This document shows, one piece after another, positions 1 to 12,900 of a stretch of DNA of 64,000 nucleotides. Position 1 is the first letter of the stretch. Each line of letters starts with the position of its first letter. Location: the NCBI RefSeq assembly GCF_037325665.1, contig NC_090249.1, forward strand, positions 64,249,353 to 64,313,352, given 5' to 3'. The notes beneath the pieces are model-generated. The model saw only the letters and a program-made list of their open reading frames with translations. It was not told where the DNA came from and did no database searches. Origin of the DNA: Littorina saxatilis. Its lineage: Eukaryota > Mollusca > Gastropoda > Littorinimorpha > Littorinidae. A program made the translations under genes and the position numbers.

Positions 1-360
1 TTTCTGTAGTTGTGTTTGTGCGTGCGTGTGAAGGTGTGTGCGTGGATGTGTTTCATATTGTGCGTGGATGTGTTTCATATTGTGTGTGGATGTGTTTCAT
101 ATTGTGCGTGGATGTGTTTCATATTGTGTGTGGATGTGTTTCATATTGTGCGTGGATGTGTTTCATATTGTGCGTGGATGTTTCATATTGTGTGTGGATG
201 TGTTTCATATTGTGCGTGGATGTGTTTCATATTGTGTGTGGATGTGTTTCATATTGTGTGTGTGCGTGAGTGTGTGTGTGTGTGTGTGTGCGTGTGTGTG
301 TGCGTGGATGTGTTTCATATTGTGTGTGTTTGTGAGTGTGTGTGTTTGTGTGTGTGTGTC

Positions 361-401
<41 letters not shown>

Positions 402-402
402 A
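1..402. repeat. 24-bp minisatellite plus (TG)n tract
   Basis: From about 40 to 325 a 24-bp unit built around GTGGATGTGTTTCATATTG repeats about 11 times. It passes into imperfect (TG)n at about 262-300 and 325-402. It lies in the intron upstream of the first EFCAB7 exon seen here. Open frames across it are low-complexity Cys/Val/His products of the repeat, not genes. Confidence 0.95.
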
Positions 403-839
403 CACACATTCAAAGGCATTAAACTTACTCACTCCCAAATGGAGATGGTGTCACTCTGAAGAACCCATACTGTGCACTAAATTAGTATTTTAGAAGAGTA
501 TGTGCAGAGTTCTGTGAGAGTGACTTATAATTGTGAATTGGTCCTAAATAAACTTTTATACTTTCACTGAACAAAAATGAAAAAAAGACTGGCACATCCT
601 TTTGAATTTGAAAATAAATCAGAAAAAGTTGTCATTAACTTTGAGAAAAAAGATTTCTTGAACCTCTTTCGCAGAAAGGAGAAAAGAATTTTAAGTTTTA
701 ATAGTGACAGAAATGATGTGAACATCATACAGTGTTTCGCTGCAGCAAAGCAATTCTCTGTACAGGTGTTGTTTATCTAAAGTTCAGGAAGCACAAGTTT
801 GACACTGCATGTGACGTGAATGCTTGTTTGTGTGTTCAG
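403..839. other. Intron sequence, nothing recognised
   Basis: Unique-looking AT-rich sequence between the TG tract and exon A. I see no coding similarity. Its last 20 bases are a T/G-rich tract ending in TTCAG, the splice acceptor of exon A. Confidence 0.6.
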
Positions 840-919
840 ATGATCTGCCCAGACCCTCTCCACGCGGCAACAAGAAGAATCCTGTCATTGGGCGTCTGCA
901 GGAACCCAGCAGACTCCGA
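840..919 (+). CDS. EFCAB7: EFCAB7 exon A
   Basis: The acceptor is TGTGTTCAG and the donor is CGA|GTAAGC. Two bases complete a codon begun in an upstream exon, then 26 codons follow. They read DLPRPSPRGNKK and end RLQEPSRLR, which matches human KLMEPNLIK directly before the DW start of the next exon. This is the basic, low-complexity linker before the first folded C-terminal domain. It ends in phase 0. Confidence 0.8.
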
Positions 920-3900
920 GTAAGCTGTCCTTTTATCCCTCACAAGATCTGCATGTTTTGTTGGTGAAAGCCAGTCAGTGGGGTACAGGGGATGGACCTA
1001 GTGTATGAGAGGAAGGGGCTTCCAACATGAGGCAAGGGTACAGGGGCTGGACCTAGTGTATGAGAGGGAGGGGCTTCCCAAATGAGGCAAGGGTACAGGG
1101 TCTGAACCTAGTGTATGAGAGGGAGGGGCTTCCAAATTTGAGGCAAGGGTACAGGGGCTGGACCAAGTGTATGAGAGGGAGGGGCTTCCCAAATAAGGCA
1201 GGGGTACAGGTCTGGACCTAGTGTATGAGAGGGAGGGGCTTCCAACATGAGGCAAGGGTACAGGGGCTGGACCTAGTGTATGAGAGGGAGGGGCTTCCCA
1301 AATGAGGCAAGGGTACAGGGTCTGAACCTAGTGTATGAGAGGGAGGGGCTTCCAAATTTGAGGCAAGGGTACAGGGGCTGGACCAAGTGTATGAGAGGGA
1401 GGGGCTTCCCAAATGAGGCAGGGGTACAGGGTCTGAACCTAGTGTATGAGAGGGAGGGGCTTCCAACATGAGGCAAGGGTACAGGGGCTGGACCTAGTGT
1501 ATGAGAGGGAGGGGCTTCCCAAATGAGGCAAGGGTACAGGGTCTGAACCTAGTGTATGAGAGGGAGGGGCTTCCAAATTTGAGGCAAGGGTACAGGGGCT
1601 GGACCAAGTGTATGAGAGGGAGGGGCTTCCCAAATGAGGCAGGGGTACAGGGTCTGAACCTAGTGTATGAGAGGGAGGGGCTTCCAACATGAGGCAAGGG
1701 TACAGGGGCTGGACCTAGTGTATGAGAGGGAGGGGCTTCCCAAATGAGGCAAGGGTACAGGGTCTGAACCTAGTGTATGAGAGGGAGGGGCTTCCAACAT
1801 GAGGCAAGGGTACAGGTCTGAACCTAGTGTATGAGAGGGAGGGGCTTCCAACATGAGGCAAGGGTACAGGGGCTGGACCTAGTGTATGAGAGGGAGGGGC
1901 TTCCAACATGAGGCAAGGGTACAGGGTCTGAACCTAGTGTATGAGAGGGAGGGGCTTCCAACATGAGGCAAGGGTACAGGGGCTGGACCAAGTGTATGAG
2001 AGGGAGGGGCTTCCCAAATGAGGCAGGGGTACAGGGTCTGAACCTAGTGTATGAGAGGGAGGGGCTTCCAAATTGAGGCAAGGGTACAGGGGCTGCACCA
2101 AGTGTATGAGAGGGAGGCCCGGCTTCCAACATGAGACAGGGGTACAGGGCTGGACCTAGTGTATCTTCTTCTGCGTTCGTGGGCTGAAACTCCCACATGC
2201 ACTCGTGGTTTGCACGAGTGGAATTTTACGTGTATGATCGTTTTTACCCTGCCATTTAGGCAGCCATACGCCGCTTTCGGAGGAACGGACCTAGTGTATG
2301 AGAGGGAGGGGCTTCCAACATGAGACAGGGGTACGGGGCTGGACCTAGTGTACGAGAGGGAGGGGCTTCCAACATGAGGCAAGGGTACAGGGGCTGGACC
2401 TAGTGTATGAGAGGGAGGGGCTTCCAACATGAGGCAAGGGTACAGGGGCTGGACCTAGTGTACGAGAGGGAGGGGCTTCCAACATGAGGCAAGGGTACAG
2501 GGGCTGGACCTAGTGTATGTGATGTTGGAAAACGGAGCATGGAAGTCCTGCTCTTATTGGTGTAACCATGTGCCCCTCTTCTCTTATTGGTGTAACCATG
2601 TGCCCCTCTTCTCTTATTGGTGTAACCATGTGCCGCCCCTCTTCTCTCATTGGTGTAACCATGTGCCGCCCCTCTTCTCTCATTGGTGTAACCATGTGCC
2701 CCTCTTCTCTTATTGGTGTAACCATGTGCCCCTCTTCTCTTATTGGTGTAACCATGTGCCGCCCCTCTTCTCTTATTGGTGTAACCATGTGCCCCTCTTC
2801 TCTTATTGGTGTAACCATGTGCCCCTCTTCTCTTATTGGTGTAACCATGTGCCCCTCTTCTCTTATTGGTGTAACCATGTGCCGCCCCTCTTCTCTTATT
2901 GGTGTAACCATGTGCCGCCCCTCTTCTCTCATTGGTGTAACCATGTGCCGCCCCTCTTCTCTTATTGGTGTAACCATGTCCCGCCCCTCTTCTCTTATTG
3001 GTGTAACCATGTGCCGCCCCTCTTCTCTCATTGGTGTAACCATGTGCCGCCCCTCTTCTCTTATTGGTGTAACCATGTGCCCCTCTTCTCTTATTGGTGT
3101 AACCATGTGCCCCTCTTCTCTCATTGGTGTAACCATGTGCCCCTCTTCTCTTATTGGTGTAACCATGTGCCCCTCTTCTCTTATTGGTGTAACCATGTCC
3201 CGCCCCTCTTCTCTTATTGGTGTAACCATGTCCCGCCCCTCTTCTCTTATTGGTGTAACCATGTCCCGCCCCTCTTCTCTTATTGGTGTAACCATGTGCC
3301 GCCCCTCTTCTCTTATTGGTGTAACCATGTGCCGCCCCTCTTCTCTTATTGGTGTAACCATGTGCCGCCCCTCTTCTCTTATTGGTGTAACCATGTGCCG
3401 CCCCTCTTCTCTTATTGGTGTAACCATGTGCCCCTCTTCTCTTATTGGTGTAACCATGTGCCGCCCCTCTTCTCTTATTGGTGTAACCATGTGCCGCCCC
3501 TCTTCTCTCATTGGTGTAACCATGTGCCCCTCTTCTCTTATTGGTGTAACCATGTGCCCCTCTTCTCTCAAAACTCAAACAATCAAAACAAGCTGACACA
3601 GGTTAAATTAATAGGTTCTTTAATTTCCAAATGATGGTGATGGGAAATGTGTGGGAAACGGGGGTTTACATTCAATGCAAAACTTCCAATATATTCTACT
3701 CTCTAAAACCAGAACAAACCAAAACAATACTCTAAAACTATACTCCAGAACTATACTCTAGATCCCCACTCTAGAACTATGCTCTAGAACTACACTCTAG
3801 ATCCTCACTCTAGAAATATAGTCTAAAAAACCAAGAGACCCGATGAAACTCTAATCTAAACAAACAAAGTCTAAAAAATAACCACCTACAAAACAATTAA

Positions 3901-6900
3901 AAAAAAACCAATCTAACAAACCTAATCTAACAAAACCAATCTAACGAAACCCCGTCGCACATTCCGCCCACTCTGTAAAACACAGAATGCACGCTGTCAG
4001 CATATATGGACAAAAGCAATTTCAAATATCCAAAGCTAAATTCTCTAACAACAAAAAAACACGTCATTCCTTCTTCAACAACACAATCCAGTTTTCTTAA
4101 AACATTCAAAACAATTCAGTTCACAATACAGCCTTCTTGAACATTCAAAATAAAACCTCCTCAAGCATGCCACAGCCAGCATACTCTATTTACCACAGCC
4201 AGCATACTCTATTTACCACAGCCAGCATACTCTATTTACCACAGCCAGCATACTCTATTTACCACAGCCAGCACACTCTATTTACCACAGCCAGCACACT
4301 CTATTTACCACAGCCAGCATACTCTATTTACCACAGCCAGCATACTCTATTTACCAATGCTTACCCAATTGAACATAAAGAGGAAAATATATAAACAACA
4401 TAAGCTTACCCGCAAGACAACGCTCACATCTCAGTTTCCATCTTCCGCTTGTGACAGACAGTCATCACGCAACACCGAACACGGCACTATAAAAATCAGC
4501 CCAACAGAAAAACACGTCTGATCCCCAGAAGAATCGTCGGAAAAAGGAAAGCCCCAGAAAAAGTCTCGCGTGATCTCGCGTCATACATCAAAATGAATTC
4601 GGCCTGAAGGGGTGTCAAGTACCAACAGACAGAAATTGTACCTATGCAAATAACAGAATCGGCAGCAAGCCTTGCTACAGTATCTCTGTTCCGCCAGACC
4701 ATTTCAACTCATAGAAAGAATAGTCTCGGAAACAGTAGTGAATCCACAATAGCTCAGGGGTACTGTGATGTCAAAATAAATCAACCCACAATAGCACAAG
4801 GGTACTGTGATGTCAAAATAAGTCAACCCACAATAGCACAAGGGTACTGTGATGTCAAAATAAGTCAAGCCACAATAGCACAAGGGTACTGTGATGTCAA
4901 AATAAATCAACCCACAATAGCACAAGGGTACTGTGATGTCAAAATAAGTCAAGCCACAATAGCACAAGGGTACTGTGATGTCAAAATAAATCAACCCACA
5001 ATAGCACAAGGGTACTGTGATGTCAAAATAAATCAAGCCACAATAGCACAAGGGTACTGTGATGTCAAAATAAGTCAAGCCACAATAGCACAAGGGTACT
5101 GTGATGTCAAAATAAGTCAAGCCACAATAGCACAAGGGTACTGTGATGTCAAAATAAGTCAACCCACAATAGCACAAGGGTACTGTGATGTCAAAATAAA
5201 TCAAGCCACAATAGCACAAGGGTACTGTGATGTCAAAATAAGTCAAGCCACAATAGCACAAGGGTACTGTGATGTCAAAATAAGTCAAGCCACAATAGCA
5301 CAAGGGTACTGTGATGTCAAAATAAGTCAACCCACAATAGCACAAGGGTACTGTGATGTCAAAATAAATCAAGCCACAATAGCACAAGGGGTACTGTGAT
5401 GTCAAAATAAATCAACCCACAATAGCACAAGGGTACTGTGATGTCAAAATAAGTCAAGCCACAATAGCACAAGGGTACTGTTTGTTGACATGGTCACATT
5501 GGGGAGAAATGTTTTGTGTTACTTATTGATCATACTTTAAAGGGTGTATTTTATTCAGCTGTGTGTGCAACATTTCTTTGTGACCAGGACTGGCACCATG
5601 GGAAAAAGGGTGTATTTTATTCAGCTGTGTGTGCAACATTTCTTTGTGACCAGGACTGGCACCATGGGAAAAAGGGTGTATTTTATTCAGCTGTGTGTGC
5701 AACATTTCTTTGTGACCAGGACTGGCACCATGGGAAAAAGGGTGTATTTTATTCAGCTGTGTGTGCAACATTTCTTTGTGACCAGGACTGGCACCATGGG
5801 AAAAAGGGTGTATTTTATTCAGCTGTGTGTGCAACATTTCTTTGTGACCAGGACTGGCACCATGGGAAAAAGGGTGTATTTTATTCAGCTGTGTGTGCAA
5901 CATTTCTTTGTGACCAGGACTGGCACCATGGGAAAAAGGGTGTATTTTATTCAGCTGTGTGTGCAACATTTCTTTGTGACCAGGACTGGCACCATGGGAA
6001 AAAGGGTGTATTTTATTCAGCTGTGTGTGCAACATTTCTTTGTGACCAGGACTGGCACCATGGGAAAAAGGGTGTATTTTATTCAGCTGTGTGTGCAACA
6101 TTTCTTTGTGACCAGGACTGGCACCATGGGAAAAAGGGTGTATTTTATTCAGCTGTGTGTGCAACATTTCTTTGTGACCAGGACTGGCACCATGGGAAAA
6201 AGGGTGTATTTTATTCAGCTGTGTGTGCAACATTTCTTTGTGACCAGGACTGGCACCATGGGAAAAAGGGTGTATTTTATTCAGCTGTGTGTGCAACATT
6301 TCTTTGTGACCAGGACTGGCACCATGGGAAAAAGGGTGTATTTTATTCAGCTGTGTGTGCAACATTTCTTTGTGACCAGGACTGGCACCATGGGAAAAAG
6401 GGTGTATTTTATTCAGCTGTGTGTGCAACATTTCTTTGTGACCAGGACTGGCACCATGGGAAAAAGGGTGTATTTTATTCAGCTGTGTGTGCAACATTTC
6501 TTTGTGACCAGGACTGGCACCATGGGAAAAAGGGTGTATTTTATTCAGCTGTGTGTGCAACATTTCTTTGTGACCAGGACTGGCACCATGGGAAAAAGGG
6601 TGTATTTTATTCAGCTGTGTGTGCAACATTTCTTTGTGACCAGGACTGGCACCATGGGAAAAAGGGTGTATTTTATTCAGCTGTGTGTGCAACATTTCTT
6701 TGTGACCAGGACTGGCACCATGGGAAAAAGGGTGTATTTTATTCAGCTGTGTGTGCAACATTTCTTTGTGACCAGGACTGGCACCATGGGAAGTCCAAGG
6801 GCTGTTTCTTCATCGACGAGGAAAAGGGTTTCGTCAGTCACCAGTACCAGCTGATGTTGACCGAGGACACGACCATCTGGCTGACTATCCAGCCGACCAA

Positions 6901-9900
6901 GAGTGGTCAGTATCACTCTCACTGCAGTAGTGGGGGATAGCTTGTAATATCACTCTCACTGCAGTAGTGGGAGATAGCTTGTTATATCACTCTCACTGCA
7001 GTAGTGGGGGATAGATTGTGATATCACTCTCACTGCAGTAGTGGGGGATAGATTGTTATATCACTCCCACTGCTGTAGTGGGGGATAGATTGTAATATCA
7101 CTCTCACTGCAGTAGTGGGGGATATAGCTTGTGATATCACTCTCACTGCTGTAGTGGGGGGTAGCTTGTGATATCACTCTCACTGCAGTAGTGGGGGATA
7201 GCTTGTAATATCACTCTCACTGCAGTAGTGGGGTATAGCGGGGGCCTGGGTAGCTCAGGTGGTAGAGCACTGGACTTGTGATCGAGAGGTCGCTGGTTCG
7301 AATCCGGGCCGGGACGGACACGGGTCAACTTTATGTGCAGACCCAGAGACGGTATCCATCTCCCACCCCCGTGTCACCACAATGGCACGTTAAAGATCTT
7401 GGTCATTCTACCATAAGTGCAGATGGTTGATACCACCTAAACACGCAAACATCAAAAAGCCGTGAGGGCGTAAAACTCGAATCGTATAAACCAATTCATG
7501 TACAATATAGGCAATTAAGACCTGACGGACAATAAGCCCCTTAAAATTTACTTTTTTTGTTGGGGTATAGCTTGTAATATCACTCTCACTGCTGTTGTGG
7601 GGGATAGCTTGTTATATCACTCTCACTGCCAAAGTGGGGAATAGCTTGTAATATCACTCTCACTGCAGTAGTGGGGGATAGCTTGTAATATCACTCTCAC
7701 TGCAGTAGTGGGGGATAGCTTGTAAGATCACTCTCACTGCAGTAGTGGGGGACAGCTTGTAATATCACTTTCACTGCAGTAGTGGGAAATAGCTGCTATT
7801 GTCATCATTTTCACCAGTTTTCATTCATAACCAGCTGGGGAACAAATAACACCGTTTCACAAGTAACAAATTGAGGTGGTGAATGAATGGGTTTGAGCTT
7901 TCTGGTGAAATGTGGATTGTCACAGTAAAAGACCATGAGGCTGACTGTTTCATGTGGGGAACAATCACGGCTTTGTTTCATGTGGGGCACAATCACGGCT
8001 TTGTTTCATGTGGGGAACAATCACGGCTTTGTTTCATGTGGGGAACAATCACGGCTTTGTTTCATGTGGGGAACAATCACGGCTTTGGATTCGTGTTTCT
8101 GAGGACAACGATTCTATGCATTCACTCATAGTTATCATTTTTTGTTGGTCCTCAGGGAGCATATCACCTTTGGTTTTCATCTCTTTATCAACCAGTCAAC
8201 AAGCCACCAAAGCCACCAAACATCTGATATTGTCACAAACCCCTGTTTCAGTTACGAGAAGTGCGACAGACAGTCTGAGATTTTTGTAGGTTGTTGAACA
8301 AGAATGTCACTGTCTTGGTCCTGTGGTTTTGTGTGTGTTGTTTAATTGTGATTTCTACCTTACAGGCAGCGAGAGGGGTGTGGTGGACACAGCGATGTAC
8401 ATCCTGCAGGACGATAAAGACGATGACGACGCTCTTATCGCTTTCACCGAACAGCGCGACAGTAAAGGGGTATGCTGGCTGGTGTTAACTATTGGACAGT
8501 GGTACCTGTCATAGGTCAATGCTCTCACTGCTGGACAGTGGTACCTATCATAAGACCATGCTCTCACTGTTGGACAGTGGTACCTGTCATAAGACCATGC
8601 TCTCACTGTTAGACAGTGGTACCTGTCATAAGACCATGCTCTCACTGTTGGACAGTGGTATCTATCATAAGACCATGCTCTCACTGTTGGACAGTGGTAC
8701 CTGTCACAGGTCAATGCTCTCGCTGTTGGACAGTGGTACCTATCATAAGACCATGCTCTCACTGTTGAACAGTGATACCTGTCATAGGACAATGCTCTCA
8801 CTGTTGGACAGTGGTACCTATCATAAGACCATGCTCTCACTGTTGGACAGTGGTATCTATCATAAGACCATGCTCTCACTATTAGACAGTGGTACCTGTC
8901 AAAGGTCAATGCTCTCACTGTTGGACAGTGGTACCTATCATAAGACCATGCTCTCACTGTTGAACAGTGGTACCTGTCATAGGACAATGCTCTCACTGTT
9001 GGACAGTGGTACCTGTAATAAGACCATGCTCTCACTGTTGAACAGTGGTACCTGTCATAGGTCAATGCTCTCACTGTTGGACAGTGGTATCTATCATAGG
9101 ACAATGCTCTCACTGTTGGACAGTGGTACCTGTCATAAGACCATGCTCTCACTGTTGAACAGTGGTACCTGTCATAGGTCAATGCTCTCACTGTTGAACA
9201 GTGGTACCTGTCATAGGTCAATGCTCTCACTGTTGGACAGTGGTATCTATCATAAGACCATGCTCTCACTGTTGAACAGTGGTACCTGTCATAGGACAAT
9301 GCTCTCACTGTTGGACAGTGGTACCTGTCATAGGACAATGCTCTCACTGTTGGACAGTGGTACCTGTCATAGGACAATGCTCTCACTATTGGACAGTGGT
9401 ACCTGTCATAGGACAATGCTCTCACTGTTGGACAGTGGTACCTGTCATAAGACCATGCTCTCACTGTTGGACAGTGGTATCTATCATAAGACCATGCTCT
9501 CACTGTTGAACAGTGGTACCTATCATAAGACCATGCTCTCACTGTTGGACAGTGGTACCTGTCATAGGACAATGTTCTCACTGTTGGACAGTGGTACCTG
9601 TCATAGGACAATGCTCTCACTGTTGGACAGTGGTATCTATCATAAGACCATGCTCTCACTGTTGAACAGTGGTACCTGTCATAGGACAATGCTCTCACTG
9701 TTGGACAGTGGTACCTGTCATAGGACAATGCTCTCACTGTTGGACGGTGGTACCTGTCATAGGACAATGCTCTCACTATTGGACAGTGGTACCTGTCATA
9801 GGACAATGCTCTCACTGTTGGACAGTGGTACCTGTCATAGGACAATGCTCTCACTATTGGACAGTGGTACCTGTCATAAGACCATGCTCTCACTGTTGGA

Positions 9901-12900
9901 CAGTGGTATCTATCATAAGACCATGCTCTCACTGTTGAACAGTGGTACCTATCATAAGACCATGCTCTCACTGTTGGACAGTGGTACCTGTCATAGGACA
10001 ATGCTCTCACTGTTGGACAGTGGTACCTGTCATAAGACCATGCTCTCACTGTTGAACAGTGGTACCTGTCATAGGACAATGCTCTCACTATTGGACAGTG
10101 GTACCTGTCATAGGACAATGCTCTCACTGTTGGACAGTGGTACCTGTCATAGGACAATGCTCTCACTATTGGACAGTGGTACCTGTCATAAGACCATGCT
10201 CTCACTGTTGGACAGTGGTATCTATCATAAGACCATGCTCTCACTGTTGAACAGTGGTACCTATCATAAGACCATGCTCTCACTGTTGGACAGTGGTACC
10301 TGTCATAGGACAATGTTCTCACTGTTGGACAGTGGTACCTGTCATAAGACCATGCTCTCACTGTTGGACAGTGGTACCTGTCATAGGACCATGCTCTCAC
10401 TGTTGGACAGTGGTACCTGTCATAAGACCATGCTCTCACTGTTGGACAGTGGTACCTGTCATAGGACAATGTTCTCACTGTTGGACAGTGGTACCTGTCA
10501 TAGGTCAATGCTCTCACTGTTGGACAGTGGTATCTATCATAAGACCATGCTCTCACTGTTGAACAGTGGTACCTATCATAAGACCATGCTCTCACTGTTG
10601 GACAGTGGTACCTGTCATAGGACAATGCTCTCACTGTTGGACAGTGGTACCTGTCATAAGACCATGCTCTCACTGTTGGACAGTGGTGCCTGTAATAAGA
10701 CCATGCTCTCACTGTTGAACAGTGGTACCTATCATAAGACCATGCTCTCACTGTTGGACAGTGGTACCTGTCATATGATCATGCTCTCACTGTTGGACAG
10801 TGGTACCTATAATAATACCATGCTCTCACTGTTGGACAGTGGTACCTATCATAAGACCATGCTCTCACTGTTGGACAGTGGTACCTTTCATAAGACCATG
10901 CTCTCACTGTTGGACAGTGGTACCTGTAATAAGACCATGCTCTCACTGTTGGACAGTGGTACCTGTCATAAGACCATGCTCTCACTGTTGAACAGTGGTA
11001 CCTGTCATAGGTCAATGCTCTCACTATTAGACAGGAGTACCTGTCATAAGACCATGCTCACACTATTAGACAGGAGTACCTGTCATAAGACCATGCTCTC
11101 ACTGTTGGACAGTGATACCTGTCATAAGAAAATGCTCTCACTGTTGGACAGTGGTACCTGTCATAAGACCATGCTCTCACTATTAGACAGGGGTACCTGT
11201 CTTAAGACAATGATTAGTTTATGGAACATTTACTTACAAGCAAATCAAAACAGCTAGTTTCATGACAATGTGCTGCATCACTTGTCGAGTTGATTTATCT
11301 TGCACACAATTTGATTACAGCTTTTTTGTTAGCCACTTTCCACAGCGTTAGCCATGTTGTTCCAGTGTTACGGGGTGCGGTGCAGCCTGTCCGCAGGGAC
11401 GTACTCGCTGATTCCCTTCACCACGGGGTGCCGCCTTCATCCCCGCAGGTCAGAGCCGTCCAAGCCGGCCAAACTCATCGCCAAGGACAAGGAGGACAAG
11501 ATCGAGCTTACCAAGCAGTTCAAGTCAGTAGCTCTGTATTTACCAAGCAGTTCAAGTCAGTGGCTCTGTATTTATCAAGCAGTTCAAGTCAGTGGCTCTG
11601 TATTTATCAAGCTGTTCAAGTCAGTGGCTCTGTATTTATCAAGCAGTTCAAGTCAGTGGCTCTGTATTTATCAAGCTGTTCAAGTCAGTGGCTCTGTATT
11701 TACCAAGCAGTTCAAGTCAGTGGCTCTGTATTTATCAAGCAGTTCAAGTCAGTGGCTCTGTATTTATCAAGCAATTCAAGTCAGTGGCTCTGTATTTATC
11801 AAGCAGTTCAAGTCAGTGGCTCTGTATTTACCAAGCAGTTCAAGTCAGTGGCTCTGTATTTACCAAGCAGTTCAACTCAGGGGCTCTGTATTTACCAAGC
11901 AGTTCAAGTCAGTGGCTCTGTATTTACCAAGCAGTTCAAGTCAGTGGCTCTGTATTTATCAAGCTGTTCAAGTCAGTGGCTCTGTATTTATCAAGCAGTT
12001 CAAGTCAGTGGCTCTGTATTTACCAAGCAGTTCAAGTCAGTGGCTCTGTATTTACCAAGCAGTTCAAGTCAGTGGCTCTGTATTTACCAAGCAGTTCAAG
12101 TCAGTGGCTCTGTATTTACCAAGCAGTTCAAGTCAGTGGCTCTGTATTTACCAAGTAGTTCAAGTCAGTGGCTCTGTATTTACCAAGCAGTTCAAGTCAG
12201 TGGCTCTGTATTTACCAAGCTGTTCAAGTCAGTGGCTCTGTATTTACCAAGCAGTTCAAGTCAGTGGCTCTGTATTTACCAAGTAGTTCAAGTCAGTGGC
12301 TCTGTATTTACCAAGCAGTTCAAGTCAGTGGCTCTGTATTTACCAAGCAGTTCAAGTCAGTGGCTCTGTATTTACCAAGCTGTTCAAGTCAGTGGCTCTG
12401 TATTTACCAAGCTGTTCAAGTCAGTGGCTCTGTATTTACCAAGCAGTTCAAGTCAGTGGCTCTGTATTTACCAAGCTGTTCAAGTCAGTGGCTCTGTATT
12501 TACCAAGCAGTTCAAGTCAGTGGCTCTGTATTTACCAAGTAGTTCAAGTCAGTGGCTCTGTATTTACCAAGTAAGTTCAAGTCAGTGGCTCTGTATTTAC
12601 CAAGCAGTTCAAGTCAGTGGCTCTGTATTAATTTTATTTACTGTTGAACCCCCCCCCCCCCCCCCCCCTTTGAAGACCTAAAATAAATCTTTTAAAAATC
12701 AATTCTAAAAAAGAGGGAGTCTTTAAAGTGAGGTAAATTTCCAGAGGTTATGAACAGAAACATCTAAAAAAACAAGATCTTAAATAGAGTAGACTTAGGT
12801 AATTAATATGTCTAATTTTTTGTTTGTTTGTTTTTTCAAGGGGTAGGGGCCTGTCTTGATAAGTGTGAGCTGTGTGCGTATGAAGTGGCTCTTGCGGGCA

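Noticed and set aside
577-780. Additional EFCAB7 exon (MKKRLAHPFEF frame)
   Set aside because: No flanking splice sites fit exon A's phase, and there is no similarity to EFCAB7.
2400-3634. Frames of 340-400 codons on both strands
   Set aside because: Products of the 30/33-bp array. All are simple repeats such as RGAHGYTNKR, with no start context or homology.
4745-6792. CRISPR array
   Set aside because: Units are head-to-tail with no unique spacers, and the context is eukaryotic with split genes.
7240-7320. tRNA gene (A and B box present)
   Set aside because: It is the head of a SINE with body, tail and target-site duplication. The same holds at 19806, 22640-22720, 47105 and 61390-61465.
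8355-11257. Frames of 921 (plus) and 798 (minus) codons
   Set aside because: They lie wholly in the 39-bp array, are open on both strands because the unit is 13 codons without stops, and are not in frame with exon C or D.
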